Below, piece after piece: positions 18,201 through 27,312 of a stretch of DNA of 64,000 nucleotides. The position numbers and the translations under genes were made by a program. Under the pieces are notes generated by a model. It saw only the letters and a list, made by a program, of their open reading frames with translations, was not told the origin of the DNA and searched no databases. Position 1 is the first letter of the stretch; the number at the start of each line of letters is the position of its first letter. Source of the DNA: Pirellulales bacterium (GTDB lineage Bacteria > Planctomycetota > Planctomycetia > Pirellulales > JACPPG01); NCBI GenBank assembly GCA_036499395.1, contig DASYDW010000064.1, positions 62,001-126,000 on the forward strand, given 5' to 3'.

Positions 18201-19214
18201 GTGCCGCGCAAGTTTCTATCCTTAGTGATTACGGCCGCGGCGATCGGCTGCGGCGTTTGGTTTCAGCGCAATTTCGAGGTGCATGGCCTCGACCAGGTCA
18301 CGATCACGCGGCGCGGCGCGGCCGCGGCTGGTGGCGATGGGATTGCTGCCGACGTGCAGCCGACCTCGAATGTTCCGCCGGCGGATCACGCGGCGGGCAC
18401 GATCCGCATCGCGTCGTTCAATATCCAGGTTTTCGGCGAAAGCAAGCTGGCTAAGCCGCAGGTGATGCAGATCCTGGCCCAGGTTATTCGCCGCTTTGAC
18501 GTCGTGGCGATTCAGGAAGTCCGCGCCACGACCCAGGACGTCATGCCGCGCTTCTTGCAGTTGATCAACGCCGAGGGGGCCAGCTACGACTTCGTCATCG
18601 GCCCGCGCCTGGGAAGAACTTCGAGCAAGGAACAGTACGCCATTATCTACAATCGGGCCAGCATCGAACCGGTGCCCGGCAGCATGTACACCGTGGATGA
18701 TCCGGATGATCGGCTGCATCGCGAGCCGATGGTATGTGGCTTTACGGTGCGCGGACCGGCGCCCGGCCAAGCGTTCACCTTTTCGCTGATTGACATTCAC
18801 ACCGACCCGGACGAAGTCGCGTCGGAAATGAACGCACTCGACGACGTATTCCGCGCCGTACGCGACGATGGCCGTCGTGAGGACGACGTCATCCTGCTGG
18901 GAGATTTGAATACCGACGACGGGCACCTCGGCGAGCTAGGCAAAATGCCGTACCTGGTCACGGCCATCTCGAAGACCCCGTCCAATACGCGTGGCAACAA
19001 GCTGTACGACAATATTATCTTCGACCGCCGCGCGACGACCGAGTACACCGGCCGGTCGGGCGTGTTGAACTTGATGCGCGAGTATCAGCTTTCGCTGCAA
19101 GACGCGCTTGAAGTCTCGGACCATTTCCCGGTGTGGGCCGAATTCAGCGTCTACGAAGGGGGCCAACGCGGCGGGCCCGTGGCCAGCGCCCCTGGCGGAG
19201 AGCGAAGCCGATAG
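18201..19214 (+). CDS. Exported endonuclease/exonuclease/phosphatase-family protein (DNase I fold)
   Basis: Metal-dependent phosphoesterase of 337 residues. An N-terminal hydrophobic helix after MPRK looks like a signal anchor or signal peptide, so it probably acts outside the cytoplasmic membrane. Family motifs appear in order: IASFNIQVFG (Asn), VVAIQEVR (catalytic Glu), LIDIHTDPD, LLGDLNTDD (Asp-x-Asn) and the C-terminal SDHFPVW (Asp-His pair). All catalytic residues are present. The closest type is extracellular DNase I-like nuclease, but lipid or sugar phosphates are possible. The GTG at 18201 has GGAGGGG directly upstream; the ATG at 18189 overlaps that ribosome site and is less likely. 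Confidence 0.87.
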   Translation: MPRKFLSLVITAAAIGCGVWFQRNFEVHGLDQVTITRRGAAAAGGDGIAADVQPTSNVPPADHAAGTIRIASFNIQVFGESKLAKPQVMQILAQVIRRFDVVAIQEVRATTQDVMPRFLQLINAEGASYDFVIGPRLGRTSSKEQYAIIYNRASIEPVPGSMYTVDDPDDRLHREPMVCGFTVRGPAPGQAFTFSLIDIHTDPDEVASEMNALDDVFRAVRDDGRREDDVILLGDLNTDDGHLGELGKMPYLVTAISKTPSNTRGNKLYDNIIFDRRATTEYTGRSGVLNLMREYQLSLQDALEVSDHFPVWAEFSVYEGGQRGGPVASAPGGERSR

Positions 19215-19228
19215 CCATGCCGGCAGCG

Positions 19229-21076
19229 CTATCGTTCGATGTTCGCCGCGCCACTGCTGTAGATCGGCAGGTGGCGGTAATAGACCTCGAGCATGTATAG
19301 CGACAGGCAAGTTACGTACAGCCGCCCCCCTTGATCGCGCACGGCCCAGGCGTCGGGGCTTTTGCCTTTCGGGTCCCAGCTTCCCTTGTCAGGCCCACTC
19401 TTCTCTTGATGCTCGACCAGCATGTCGCGCAACGAATCATTCCAACGTTTCCAGTGCGCGCCTCCCATGTGGTGCATGACTTGCGTGCCGTAGTACCAAT
19501 AGTAGACGTCGCGATCGAGCCAATTCGGTAGATGGCTGCCGATGTAATCCACGCCGGCGACCAGTTTCGGGTCGTATTGGTTCCAGCCGAGATATTGCCG
19601 GCACAATAGCGCCTCGGCGGTCATGACATGATCCGGCTGGTGAGTGATCTGATAAGCGTACAGGCTGCCATCGGTCGTCACCTTGTCGAGATAACCGCTG
19701 ACACGGTCGAGCGTCTCTTTGGGCACGTCGAGGCCGGCCATCCGCGCGCTTTGCAGCGCCATGACGATCCAGCCGGTCACGGATGTGTCACTGTCCATCT
19801 TCGGGCGATAACGCCAGCCACCCAGGGCATCCTGGGCTTCGATACAGAACTTGATCGCTTTTTCGGCCGGCAGGCGCAGATGCGAATCCTTCGTCATGCC
19901 GTACAGTTCGCAGATCACGATCGAGCATTGCCCTTGCGTGTACAGCCATTCGTTGCCGCGGCTTCCCTGATAGAAGTTGCCGTCAGGGCCTTGAACGTTC
20001 AGCAGATGCTTGATACCTGCTTCGACGTTCTTCTTATAGGTTCCGTTTTTGTGGGTATTTCCATGCCCTTGAAACGCCAACAACGCCATGGCCGTGGCGG
20101 CCTCGACGTTTTCGTTGTAGGCGCCGTCACGATACGGGCCCTTCAAACTCCACGAGCCATCGTTGCGTTGCTGACGAGCGAGGAAAGCCAGCCCTTCCTG
20201 CACCGCCCCTTCGCTGAGCTTGTTGCCGCCGTACGCGCCGAGAAGTGATTGCCGCATTCCTTCTTGCCGGCCAGAAAGCGCCAACCCAATCGTCGGCGCC
20301 CGCAGATCCATGGCCGCCGCGGTGCCATCGAGCGCCACATCCGGCTGCTTGGGAGCCGCGAAAGGATCGTCGACCGCCGCCAGGTCCGTGGGCGTGATCA
20401 TCATCTTGTTAGCATGATCCGGCGCGGTCTTGCCCGAGTAAACGGTGTCGTCGAGCACCTGATCGCCCAGTCGATCGGCGTAAATCGCATCGAGTTCCAG
20501 CGTGTCACGTCCCAGCCGCATGCGCGGCGCGGCGAAAATCAGCCCGAGAATGATCAGTAGCAGCATGTGTACCAGCGCACTGATCAGCCACGGGGGCGCG
20601 GCTTTGTAGGCGCGCTCTTCCAACGATTCGTCGGCGGCCGGTTCGGTGCGCCGGCCCTGCGGAATCACGGCCGGCGGCCGCGAACCGACCGGTTGAGCGC
20701 GGGGCACTTGTGCGGCGCCAGCCACGGTGGCCATCGGCACTGGCTTGCCGCCAGGGATCGTTGGTACCGCAGAGCCCGTTACCGGTCGTTGGAACTGCGC
20801 CGGTTGCCCAGCAGGCGGCGACGATGGCGGCTGCCGCGCCGCGGCGCCGCGTACCTGGTCGGTCACGTTCGGGACGGTAAGCCATGACGGAGGCGGTTCG
20901 GGGGGCGAACTTGCTGCCGTCGACCGGTCCTGAGCGCTGAACGACGGCGGCGCTGGACGTGTACCTGATACAGGCGGGGACGGAGCATCGGGAATGGGCG
21001 GCGGCCCGGCCGGCGCGCGCAAGGGCGTCACGTGCTGGGGCGGACCTTGCATCGGCAAGGATTCCGAATCCGCCAT
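19229..21076 (-). CDS. Pro-rich membrane-anchored protein with prenyltransferase/squalene-oxidase-type repeats
   Basis: Protein of 615 residues. Residues 1-160 are Pro/Ala-rich and disordered, one transmembrane helix follows (about 162-182), and the rest is an alpha/alpha-barrel of terpene-cyclase-like repeats with QW-type units (RNDGSWSLKG, DALGGWRYRP, KGSWDP). The position corresponding to the DxDD acid motif of squalene-hopene cyclases reads KMDSDTSVTGW, so the cyclase acid cluster is incomplete and hopanoid cyclase activity is unlikely. Planctomycetes have several such proteins of unknown role, perhaps peptide or polysaccharide binding. The ATG at 21076 has AGAGG upstream. It is convergent with the DNase-fold gene (14-bp gap). 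Confidence 0.85.
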   Translation of the reverse strand: MADSESLPMQGPPQHVTPLRAPAGPPPIPDAPSPPVSGTRPAPPSFSAQDRSTAASSPPEPPPSWLTVPNVTDQVRGAAARQPPSSPPAGQPAQFQRPVTGSAVPTIPGGKPVPMATVAGAAQVPRAQPVGSRPPAVIPQGRRTEPAADESLEERAYKAAPPWLISALVHMLLLIILGLIFAAPRMRLGRDTLELDAIYADRLGDQVLDDTVYSGKTAPDHANKMMITPTDLAAVDDPFAAPKQPDVALDGTAAAMDLRAPTIGLALSGRQEGMRQSLLGAYGGNKLSEGAVQEGLAFLARQQRNDGSWSLKGPYRDGAYNENVEAATAMALLAFQGHGNTHKNGTYKKNVEAGIKHLLNVQGPDGNFYQGSRGNEWLYTQGQCSIVICELYGMTKDSHLRLPAEKAIKFCIEAQDALGGWRYRPKMDSDTSVTGWIVMALQSARMAGLDVPKETLDRVSGYLDKVTTDGSLYAYQITHQPDHVMTAEALLCRQYLGWNQYDPKLVAGVDYIGSHLPNWLDRDVYYWYYGTQVMHHMGGAHWKRWNDSLRDMLVEHQEKSGPDKGSWDPKGKSPDAWAVRDQGGRLYVTCLSLYMLEVYYRHLPIYSSGAANIER

Positions 21077-21621
21077 GGGGCTAACCTCTGTCCGTTTCCG
21101 TTGGCGCGCGTCGGACCATCACTTGATACTCAACCTGCCGGCGCAGTTTGCCGAACTTCCGAATTGAAAGCCGGTTGCGCGAACTCGAATCTATCGCGGT
21201 TCAACTTACCGCGCCGGTGCTCGTCGAATGTGCGCAGGGCTCGCAGCGGGCCTGACAAATCGCCGCCGGCAAGCCGCTAATGTCCACTCTAACAGTGCCC
21301 CCAGATGCGGGCAAGAAAGTACAAGCAGCACAGCGAGTTGCGACGATCGACACGGGCCGGATATGAGGACGGCAAAGGCCAAATTGTTACAGCGCGAACA
21401 CCTGTCGCAACGATTCTGCGGGCGGCGCGGGGGCCAACACGTCGCAAATCCCGCTGGCGTCATCGTCACCAGTTCACGGCGCGACAGGTTTTTTGCACCA
21501 GATGATTGACCTGATTGGTCTCGGCGCGCCCCCGAGGATTACTTCCACCATAGCAATGAAAATCGCAAAGGTTGCTGCCTCGACGACAATTTGGGGCGTT
21601 TCACCGCACAAATCGGTACGC

Positions 21622-21651
21622 TTGCCGATGGCCGTATAACGGTGGTATACT
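21622..21651 (+). promoter_or_regulatory. Predicted sigma-70 promoter of the Met tRNA gene
   Basis: TTGCCG (21622-21627) and TATACT (21646-21651) are spaced by 18 bases and match the -35 and -10 consensus at four and five of six positions. A transcript would start near 21658, giving a leader of about 68 bases before the tRNA. The rest of the 650-bp stretch 21077-21725 between the repeat-protein gene and the tRNA holds no gene I can support. Confidence 0.6.
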
Positions 21652-21725
21652 CTGAGAGTCGCCCGTCGACGCGAACTCCTCTCAGGGAGCGAACGCCATC
21701 GACCGGTGACGCCACCAGAACATGA

Positions 21726-21799
<74 letters not shown>

Positions 21800-21807
21800 T
21801 TTTCCTG

Positions 21808-21843
21808 CCCGCGGTTAGTGATGCCACTGACCGCGGGTTTTTT
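21808..21843 (+). terminator. Rho-independent terminator of the Met tRNA
   Basis: A 13-bp stem (CCCGCGGTTAGTG with CACTGACCGCGGG, one G-T wobble) closes a four-base loop and is followed by six T residues. It begins nine bases after the tRNA. It would not work on the minus strand, because no T tract lies on the other side. Confidence 0.9.
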
Positions 21844-21895
21844 ATTGCGCCGTTTATGGATGGGCCGATAACGACCGGGGCGCATTCGCAAGAAG

Positions 21896-24800
21896 TCACC
21901 ACACGTACACGGTCGCTAGGCCCGTCCCGTCGTCGGCCGGCTTCGCCGTCACGGCGCCCAGATGCTTGCCATCGTCCGAGAACTGCACGTGGATGATTGA
22001 ACCGGCCTCCTCCTGCGTGGCGACGCTTCCCATCTTTTGCCCGGTTTCCGCATGCCACAGCGTGATCTTGCGACCTGTTGCGACGGCCACGGTATTGGAA
22101 TCTGGCGAGCAGGCCGAGGCGGTCACGCGTGATTGCAGCCGCAACAGACGTACGAGCCTGCCACTTTGTGTATCGAAAACACTGACACCAATTGGATAGC
22201 TGTTCACAATGAAATAGCGATCATCGCGTGAGAAATACCAGTCCGCGACAAACCCTTCGAGGCCCGAAAGGTCCGTCCAGGCATTCGTCTCGAGGTTGAG
22301 GAGTCCTGGACTATTAACGTTAGTGACGGCGAGCAATCGTCCCGTGCTCGACAATGCAGGGCGGACTCTGCCGCCGAAATCATGGCGCTCCTCCTCGCTA
22401 TACCCGGGCGGACTGTAAACAAAGCCCCCGTCCCCGGTCGCCGTGTTCCAAATCCGCACGCCGACTCCGTCACCGGCCACGGCCTTTGCCCCATCAGCAC
22501 TCAATCGGACGTCGTGCACTTTGCCGACATAATTCGTCGAGTCTACGATCCGTTCGTTTGCCTCAAGAGTTTGGAACGAGAGCAATTCGCGATCCCCATC
22601 CCAGGCCGCGAAGTAACGCAGATCGCTGGCAAACCAATTCGCCGAGAGACCTTCGGATTCAACGTCTCGATCCAGCAGTCGCTGGCCATTGTCGACATTC
22701 CAAAGATTGACGTGTCCCTGGTCCGTGTACACGGCAAGCCGGCGCAAGTCAGCCGAAAAGGTGGGCGGGGCGTAGCCCACGGACAGCCTTGTCACCGGAC
22801 ATGACAGCATCGGCGTCGCTCCGCCGCGCGCGTCCAAGTCCCACAGTCGCACAGTTCCGTCGAAACTGGCCGTGGCCAGAGTATGGCCGTCGGGCGCTAG
22901 AACCATGTCTTGCACCCGCGCCCCATGCCCGACGAGCGAACGGTTTTCCGTGGCCTCGGTTCCATCGTCCGAGGAATCGCTACTCGGAGTTCGGTTGGCG
23001 GACATCACCTTCCAGATCTTCACCGTCCGGTCTTCACCACAGGAAAGCAATTCGGTGCCCCCAGGCCGAAACAGCACTTTAAAAATTCGTCCGCGATGGC
23101 CTATCAACGACGGATTCGCTTCTCGCTCGTTAACACCAACGAACCCAATATCGGATTCCAAATTTAGCGCCAGCATTTTATCGCCGGAGGAAAATGCGGC
23201 ACTCATGACAACCGATTTTGCAAGGATCTTTTGCTGCGACCAATCCGAGGTGTCCCACAGTTGGACTGCGCCGTTGATGGGAGTAGCCAAATAGCGTGAA
23301 TCAGAACTCCAAATCGCGGCATTCACTGGATCGGGGATATCAAGAGTCGTGACAATCCGCCCCGCCGGGTCCCATATTCTCAGGCCGCCACCATTACCAC
23401 CACCTGCCAAAAATCGCCCGTCCGGCGAGAAGGCTACGCACAACATAGGCTTCTTCGCCTGCGTTAAGGTGCGGTTGGGCATCCACGTGCGCGTGTCCCA
23501 CAGCTTGATCGAGCCATCGCAACTAGCACTGGCAAGCGATCGTCCATCGGGCGAAAAATCCAAGTCGTTTGTGCAATTCGCGTGCGCATAGATGGTACGC
23601 AGTTCCTCGCCGCTGGACGGATCCCAAAGACGTATAGTGCCGTCGGCTCCTCCCGTGGCGAGCAGCCGGCCATCTGGTGAGAATGCGACGCCGTAAATCT
23701 CTCCCTTGTGACCTCGCAGCAACAATCGCTCTCCGGCCAAAGAGCGTTGCAAATGGTACCACTCAAATCCGCGCAGTTTGGCCCGTCGCGTACCATCTTC
23801 GTAATGCGCAAGAAGCTTGGAGATATCCTCGACGTCTCCCTGTGCCAGAGCTTGAAATGCCTCTTGCATACGCCCGGCGTAGGCATACTGTTCGTTGACG
23901 TCTCGCTCGCGCAGCACGTCGTTGCGATGCTTCTCGCTGTCGGCCCGCGCCATAACGGCATCGACACGGCGCCGTTCCGAAAGCTGCAATTCCTTCGACA
24001 GCCGCCAGGAATACAGGCCCGACAAGGCTGCAATTGCCGACCCGCAGAATATTGTTATCAACACGATGGCGGCGATCGCCGGACGACGATGAACCCACTT
24101 CCAGAAGCGTTCCGGCAACGACAGCGTTCGTGCTTCGGTGACCTCGCCATTCAAGATACGCCGCAGATCCGCGGCCAGGCGCGCCGCCGAGGGATAACGA
24201 TGCGACGGTTCTTTCTGCAGGCATTTCAAACAGACGGCTTCCAGGTCGCGCGGAATTCTAGGCCGCAAACTCCGCGGAGCGACTGGCTCGTCCATCACGA
24301 CCTTGCGCAGGACGTCGGCGTCATTGGCGCCTCGAAAGACCGGCTGTCCCGTAAGCAGTTCGTAAAGAATCGTACCCAGGCCGTAGACGTCCGTGGCGGG
24401 GCAAACAATATCGAGGCGGCCTTCCGCTTGTTCAGGGGCCATGTACGCTGGCGTTCCCATGACCAAACCGGCCCGAGTATCGTCGCCAGCGACGTCCTGG
24501 ATTTTCGCCAGGCCAAAATCCGAGATTTTGGGAATGAACCCCAACGGTCGTTGATCGTCCGTTGTGCCAGATGGCTCGAACGCCTCGAGCAGAATGTTGC
24601 CGGGCTTCAAGTCGCGATGCAAGACGCCATGCTGATGCGCGTAATCGATCGCCTCGGCGATCTTAAGAACGATCTCTACAGCTGTGCGGCGCCGGACCGT
24701 CCCTCCGCAACCGTGCAGCCAAACGGCCAGGTTCGTTCCCGGGCAATAGGCGGCCGCCAGGTACATGACGACGCCCACCTGTCCCGCCTCGTAGACGGCA

Positions 24801-25315
24801 ACGATATTCGGATGCGTCAAGCGCGCCGCGGCCTGCGCCTCGCGCAGAAATCGTGAGCGCAGATCAGCCGTCAACAGGGCTTCGGGGCGCGGAACTTTGA
24901 CAGCCACTTCGCGTTTCAAAATTGGATCGCGCGCCAGCATGACGACGCCCAGCCCCCCGCGTCCCAGCTCCCGCACAACCTCGAATCGACCAAACTTCTT
25001 GGGCAATTCCGGCTTCGTTGGATCTGTCTCGTTCGGGCAGGACTCGTCGTCCGTCACCTCGATCGCGCGAGAGAAGGACGAAGCCGTGTGCTCGAGCGAG
25101 TCCGTGCTTGCATGGAAGAGAAATTCCATCGCGGCTTGCGCCTGATGCAAGCGTGCGCGCGACGCTGGATCCAAGGTGCCGCTGCCGGCAAGCGAAATCG
25201 ATATCTCGCCCGGACGGCGACGAATCAACTCTTCATCGAAGGCCCAGGCGGCCTTGATGAGTTGGTCGTCGCCCGCCGTTTCGCCCGTCTGCGCGGACAG
25301 CTCATGGTTGTTCAC
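21896..25315 (-). CDS. Membrane-anchored Ser/Thr protein kinase with C-terminal WD40 propeller(s)
   Basis: Kinase of 1139 residues. The kinase domain (about 108-395) has Gly loop GRGGLG, VAVK lysine, HRD (233-235) in HRDLKPGN, DFG (266-268) and AYMAPEQ, so activity is expected. A transmembrane helix follows near residue 440, then a coiled region and a long run of WD40 units, for example LRGHKGEIYGVAFSPDG with TIRLWD and SLASASCDGSIKLWD, enough for about two propellers. The frame is open to 25402, but that part is antiparallel filler; the GTG at 25315 has GGGAG upstream and overlaps the end of the sigma factor gene by 14 bp, which implies translational coupling. ECF-kinase pairs of this kind are a known planctomycete theme. 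Confidence 0.93.
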   Translation of the reverse strand: MNNHELSAQTGETAGDDQLIKAAWAFDEELIRRRPGEISISLAGSGTLDPASRARLHQAQAAMEFLFHASTDSLEHTASSFSRAIEVTDDESCPNETDPTKPELPKKFGRFEVVRELGRGGLGVVMLARDPILKREVAVKVPRPEALLTADLRSRFLREAQAAARLTHPNIVAVYEAGQVGVVMYLAAAYCPGTNLAVWLHGCGGTVRRRTAVEIVLKIAEAIDYAHQHGVLHRDLKPGNILLEAFEPSGTTDDQRPLGFIPKISDFGLAKIQDVAGDDTRAGLVMGTPAYMAPEQAEGRLDIVCPATDVYGLGTILYELLTGQPVFRGANDADVLRKVVMDEPVAPRSLRPRIPRDLEAVCLKCLQKEPSHRYPSAARLAADLRRILNGEVTEARTLSLPERFWKWVHRRPAIAAIVLITIFCGSAIAALSGLYSWRLSKELQLSERRRVDAVMARADSEKHRNDVLRERDVNEQYAYAGRMQEAFQALAQGDVEDISKLLAHYEDGTRRAKLRGFEWYHLQRSLAGERLLLRGHKGEIYGVAFSPDGRLLATGGADGTIRLWDPSSGEELRTIYAHANCTNDLDFSPDGRSLASASCDGSIKLWDTRTWMPNRTLTQAKKPMLCVAFSPDGRFLAGGGNGGGLRIWDPAGRIVTTLDIPDPVNAAIWSSDSRYLATPINGAVQLWDTSDWSQQKILAKSVVMSAAFSSGDKMLALNLESDIGFVGVNEREANPSLIGHRGRIFKVLFRPGGTELLSCGEDRTVKIWKVMSANRTPSSDSSDDGTEATENRSLVGHGARVQDMVLAPDGHTLATASFDGTVRLWDLDARGGATPMLSCPVTRLSVGYAPPTFSADLRRLAVYTDQGHVNLWNVDNGQRLLDRDVESEGLSANWFASDLRYFAAWDGDRELLSFQTLEANERIVDSTNYVGKVHDVRLSADGAKAVAGDGVGVRIWNTATGDGGFVYSPPGYSEEERHDFGGRVRPALSSTGRLLAVTNVNSPGLLNLETNAWTDLSGLEGFVADWYFSRDDRYFIVNSYPIGVSVFDTQSGRLVRLLRLQSRVTASACSPDSNTVAVATGRKITLWHAETGQKMGSVATQEEAGSIIHVQFSDDGKHLGAVTAKPADDGTGLATVYVW

Positions 25316-25934
25316 GGCGATGCATCTCCCGTTTGAGGCGTTCCACGGCCCGGAACCAAAGCTTTTGCACCGCATCCGTGCTACGATGCATCTGTTGGGC
25401 AATCTCGTCCAGCGGGAGTTGTTCCCAGTAGCGCAGCCTGAGTACGCGCTCGTATTCCGGCGGCAAACACCCGAGCAGCGTATCGACGGCCGCGGTCTGC
25501 TCGGCAGCTACGACGCGCCGGCTGGGCGTATCGAAGTCTCCCGGCAAGTTCTCCTTGTCGGGAAAGGTCGCCGCGGAATCATCCAAAAAGACTTCGCGTC
25601 GGACATCGCGCGCCTGCGCGCTGATGTATCGTTGCTCGGCGACCTGGATCTTGTTCAATAGAATTCCGCGCAACCAAGCCAGCAATTCCCCTTCACTGCT
25701 GCCGGCGAAATCCGCGATCTTTCGCTGCGCTTGAATGAACGTCTCTTGCAGCACATCCGACGGGCTGATCTTGGCGCGAAGATCGGGAGTCAATTCCCGA
25801 TTGGCCACGAACAACAGATAATCGCGCAGTCCAGAGACTAACGCCCCAAAATCTTCGATCGAGCCGGCGCGAGCGGCTTCGATCGGATCACGGCCGTTCG
25901 TGCCGGAGAGATTGCCTGACGCTGGCCGGTGCAT
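25302..25934 (-). CDS. ECF-type RNA polymerase sigma factor
   Basis: Sigma-70 family regulator of 210 residues. The sigma-2 region is recognised by SPSDVLQETFIQAQRKIADF and the following WLRGILLNK, and the sigma-4 region by CLPPEYERVLRLRYWEQLPLDEIA with a helix-turn-helix ending QKLWFRAVERLKREM. It belongs to the group of planctomycete ECF factors encoded next to Ser/Thr kinases; the overlapping kinase downstream probably controls it by phosphorylation, in place of an anti-sigma factor (inference; no anti-sigma gene is seen). The ATG at 25934 is preferred to the TTG at 25940. About 260 bp upstream hold its promoter, which I could not define. Confidence 0.9.
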   Translation of the reverse strand: MHRPASGNLSGTNGRDPIEAARAGSIEDFGALVSGLRDYLLFVANRELTPDLRAKISPSDVLQETFIQAQRKIADFAGSSEGELLAWLRGILLNKIQVAEQRYISAQARDVRREVFLDDSAATFPDKENLPGDFDTPSRRVVAAEQTAAVDTLLGCLPPEYERVLRLRYWEQLPLDEIAQQMHRSTDAVQKLWFRAVERLKREMHRREQP

Positions 25935-26196
25935 GCTCAAACATCCCGAAATGTGAGGCGATAGAATGGCCCTCGCAGCTTACCCCTCGATTGGGTCCAT
26001 GCTAACCCTCAGTCGAGGATGACGCAACGATTTCGTCTCTGCGACGTGGCCCGGCCGCGCCTCACCGCAAATTCACCGCGTGCGTTCAACCGGATACTGT
26101 ACGGGTGTTAACGGTGGTAGGGGGATTACCCTCTAGCCGCTGTCGAGCCAAGGAGCAGGCTGGGCTCGCGACGTGCCCAAAGAATTTACCGGCCCA

Positions 26197-27288
26197 TCAA
26201 GCACGCATCATTACCTGCGCCGGATTGATTGCTTGATACTTCCCTTTATTGGCCGTGATTTCAAAAGCCTGAGGAACGGCCCCGATGCCCGACAACACGT
26301 GCGTGATGGTCGGCTTTAAGCTCACGCGTCCTGTCGCCGCCAGTCGCACGGTATAGGCCAGATGGGCTTGTGTGCTGATGTCCGGAAAAATGTAGCGCAG
26401 ACTGCGCTCGCGCAGCAGATCGATTTCGAGCGGGATCGCACCTCCGTAGAACGAAACGCCAATGATCTTGCCGCCGGAACGCACGGTGTCGATCGCCTGC
26501 AACAGCGACCGATGACCAGCAAGACCTTGTCGGGGGCTGCCGCCCGCACATTCGAAAACAACGTCGGCACCGACGTCCTCGGTCAACTGGCAAATCGTCG
26601 CGACGACATCGCACTGGTTGGCGTTCAAAGCATGGTCGGCCCCCAGCTCGCGCGAGATCGCACACGCTTCTTCGCGGACGTCCACCGTAATGGTCAGCCC
26701 CGCGCCGCACAGTCGCGCGATCTGCAGGCATTCCAGCCCCATGCTTCCTTGTCCCAGAATGACGACCGTATCGCCGACCTGAATCTGCGCAGTCTCGACC
26801 GCGGCCACGCTGTCGCTGAGCGATTGCAAGCAGGCCGCCTCGCTATCCGAGATCCGATCGTCGACTTTCACCAGCGCGATCTCGGGCAGAATCGCGATCT
26901 CGGAAAAACAGCCTGGCAAATCAAATCCGATAACTGGACCTTTGCGGCAGAGATGGCTGCGCTCCGATTGGCACAATGGACATTCACCGCAAGGTTGTTT
27001 GGCGCGCGCCGCGACGCGATCCCCCACGCGAAATCGATTGGCACCGCGGCCAACGGCGACGATCTTTGCGCAGAATTCATGGCCGAAAAGTTGGATCGGC
27101 GCCTCGGTTTCCAGGCGGCGTTTCACGCGCTCGTATGCCAGCGTGGGTATGCCAAGCGCCAGTTGGGCCTCGGTCACGCTCGGTTGCACGCACAAGGGCT
27201 CGACCAACACGTGTCCCGGCGCGCACTCCGGCTCGGGTACATCATCCAACCGCAGATCGCCGAAGCCGTAAAATCGCCAGGCTTTCAT
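26197..27288 (-). CDS. Zinc-binding medium-chain alcohol/polyol dehydrogenase
   Basis: NAD(P)-dependent dehydrogenase of 363 residues in the threonine/sorbitol dehydrogenase branch. Seen: catalytic-Zn GHEFCAK segment, structural-Zn cysteine set in PCGECPLCQSERSHLC, and Rossmann loop VVILGQGSMGLECLQIAR. Usual family length. The substrate cannot be fixed. The frame is open to a TTG at 27312, but MKAWRFYGFGDLRL from the ATG at 27288 is the normal family start. It follows the NHL-repeat gene by 24 bp on the same strand, so they are probably one transcript. Confidence 0.9.
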   Translation of the reverse strand: MKAWRFYGFGDLRLDDVPEPECAPGHVLVEPLCVQPSVTEAQLALGIPTLAYERVKRRLETEAPIQLFGHEFCAKIVAVGRGANRFRVGDRVAARAKQPCGECPLCQSERSHLCRKGPVIGFDLPGCFSEIAILPEIALVKVDDRISDSEAACLQSLSDSVAAVETAQIQVGDTVVILGQGSMGLECLQIARLCGAGLTITVDVREEACAISRELGADHALNANQCDVVATICQLTEDVGADVVFECAGGSPRQGLAGHRSLLQAIDTVRSGGKIIGVSFYGGAIPLEIDLLRERSLRYIFPDISTQAHLAYTVRLAATGRVSLKPTITHVLSGIGAVPQAFEITANKGKYQAINPAQVMMRA

Positions 27289-27312
27289 CGCGCAGTTCCA
27301 CCTTCGGTTCAA

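Noticed and set aside
19229..21076. Squalene-hopene cyclase for hopanoid synthesis
   Set aside because: The DxDD acid motif is incomplete and the protein has a membrane anchor and Pro-rich tail, unlike true cyclases.
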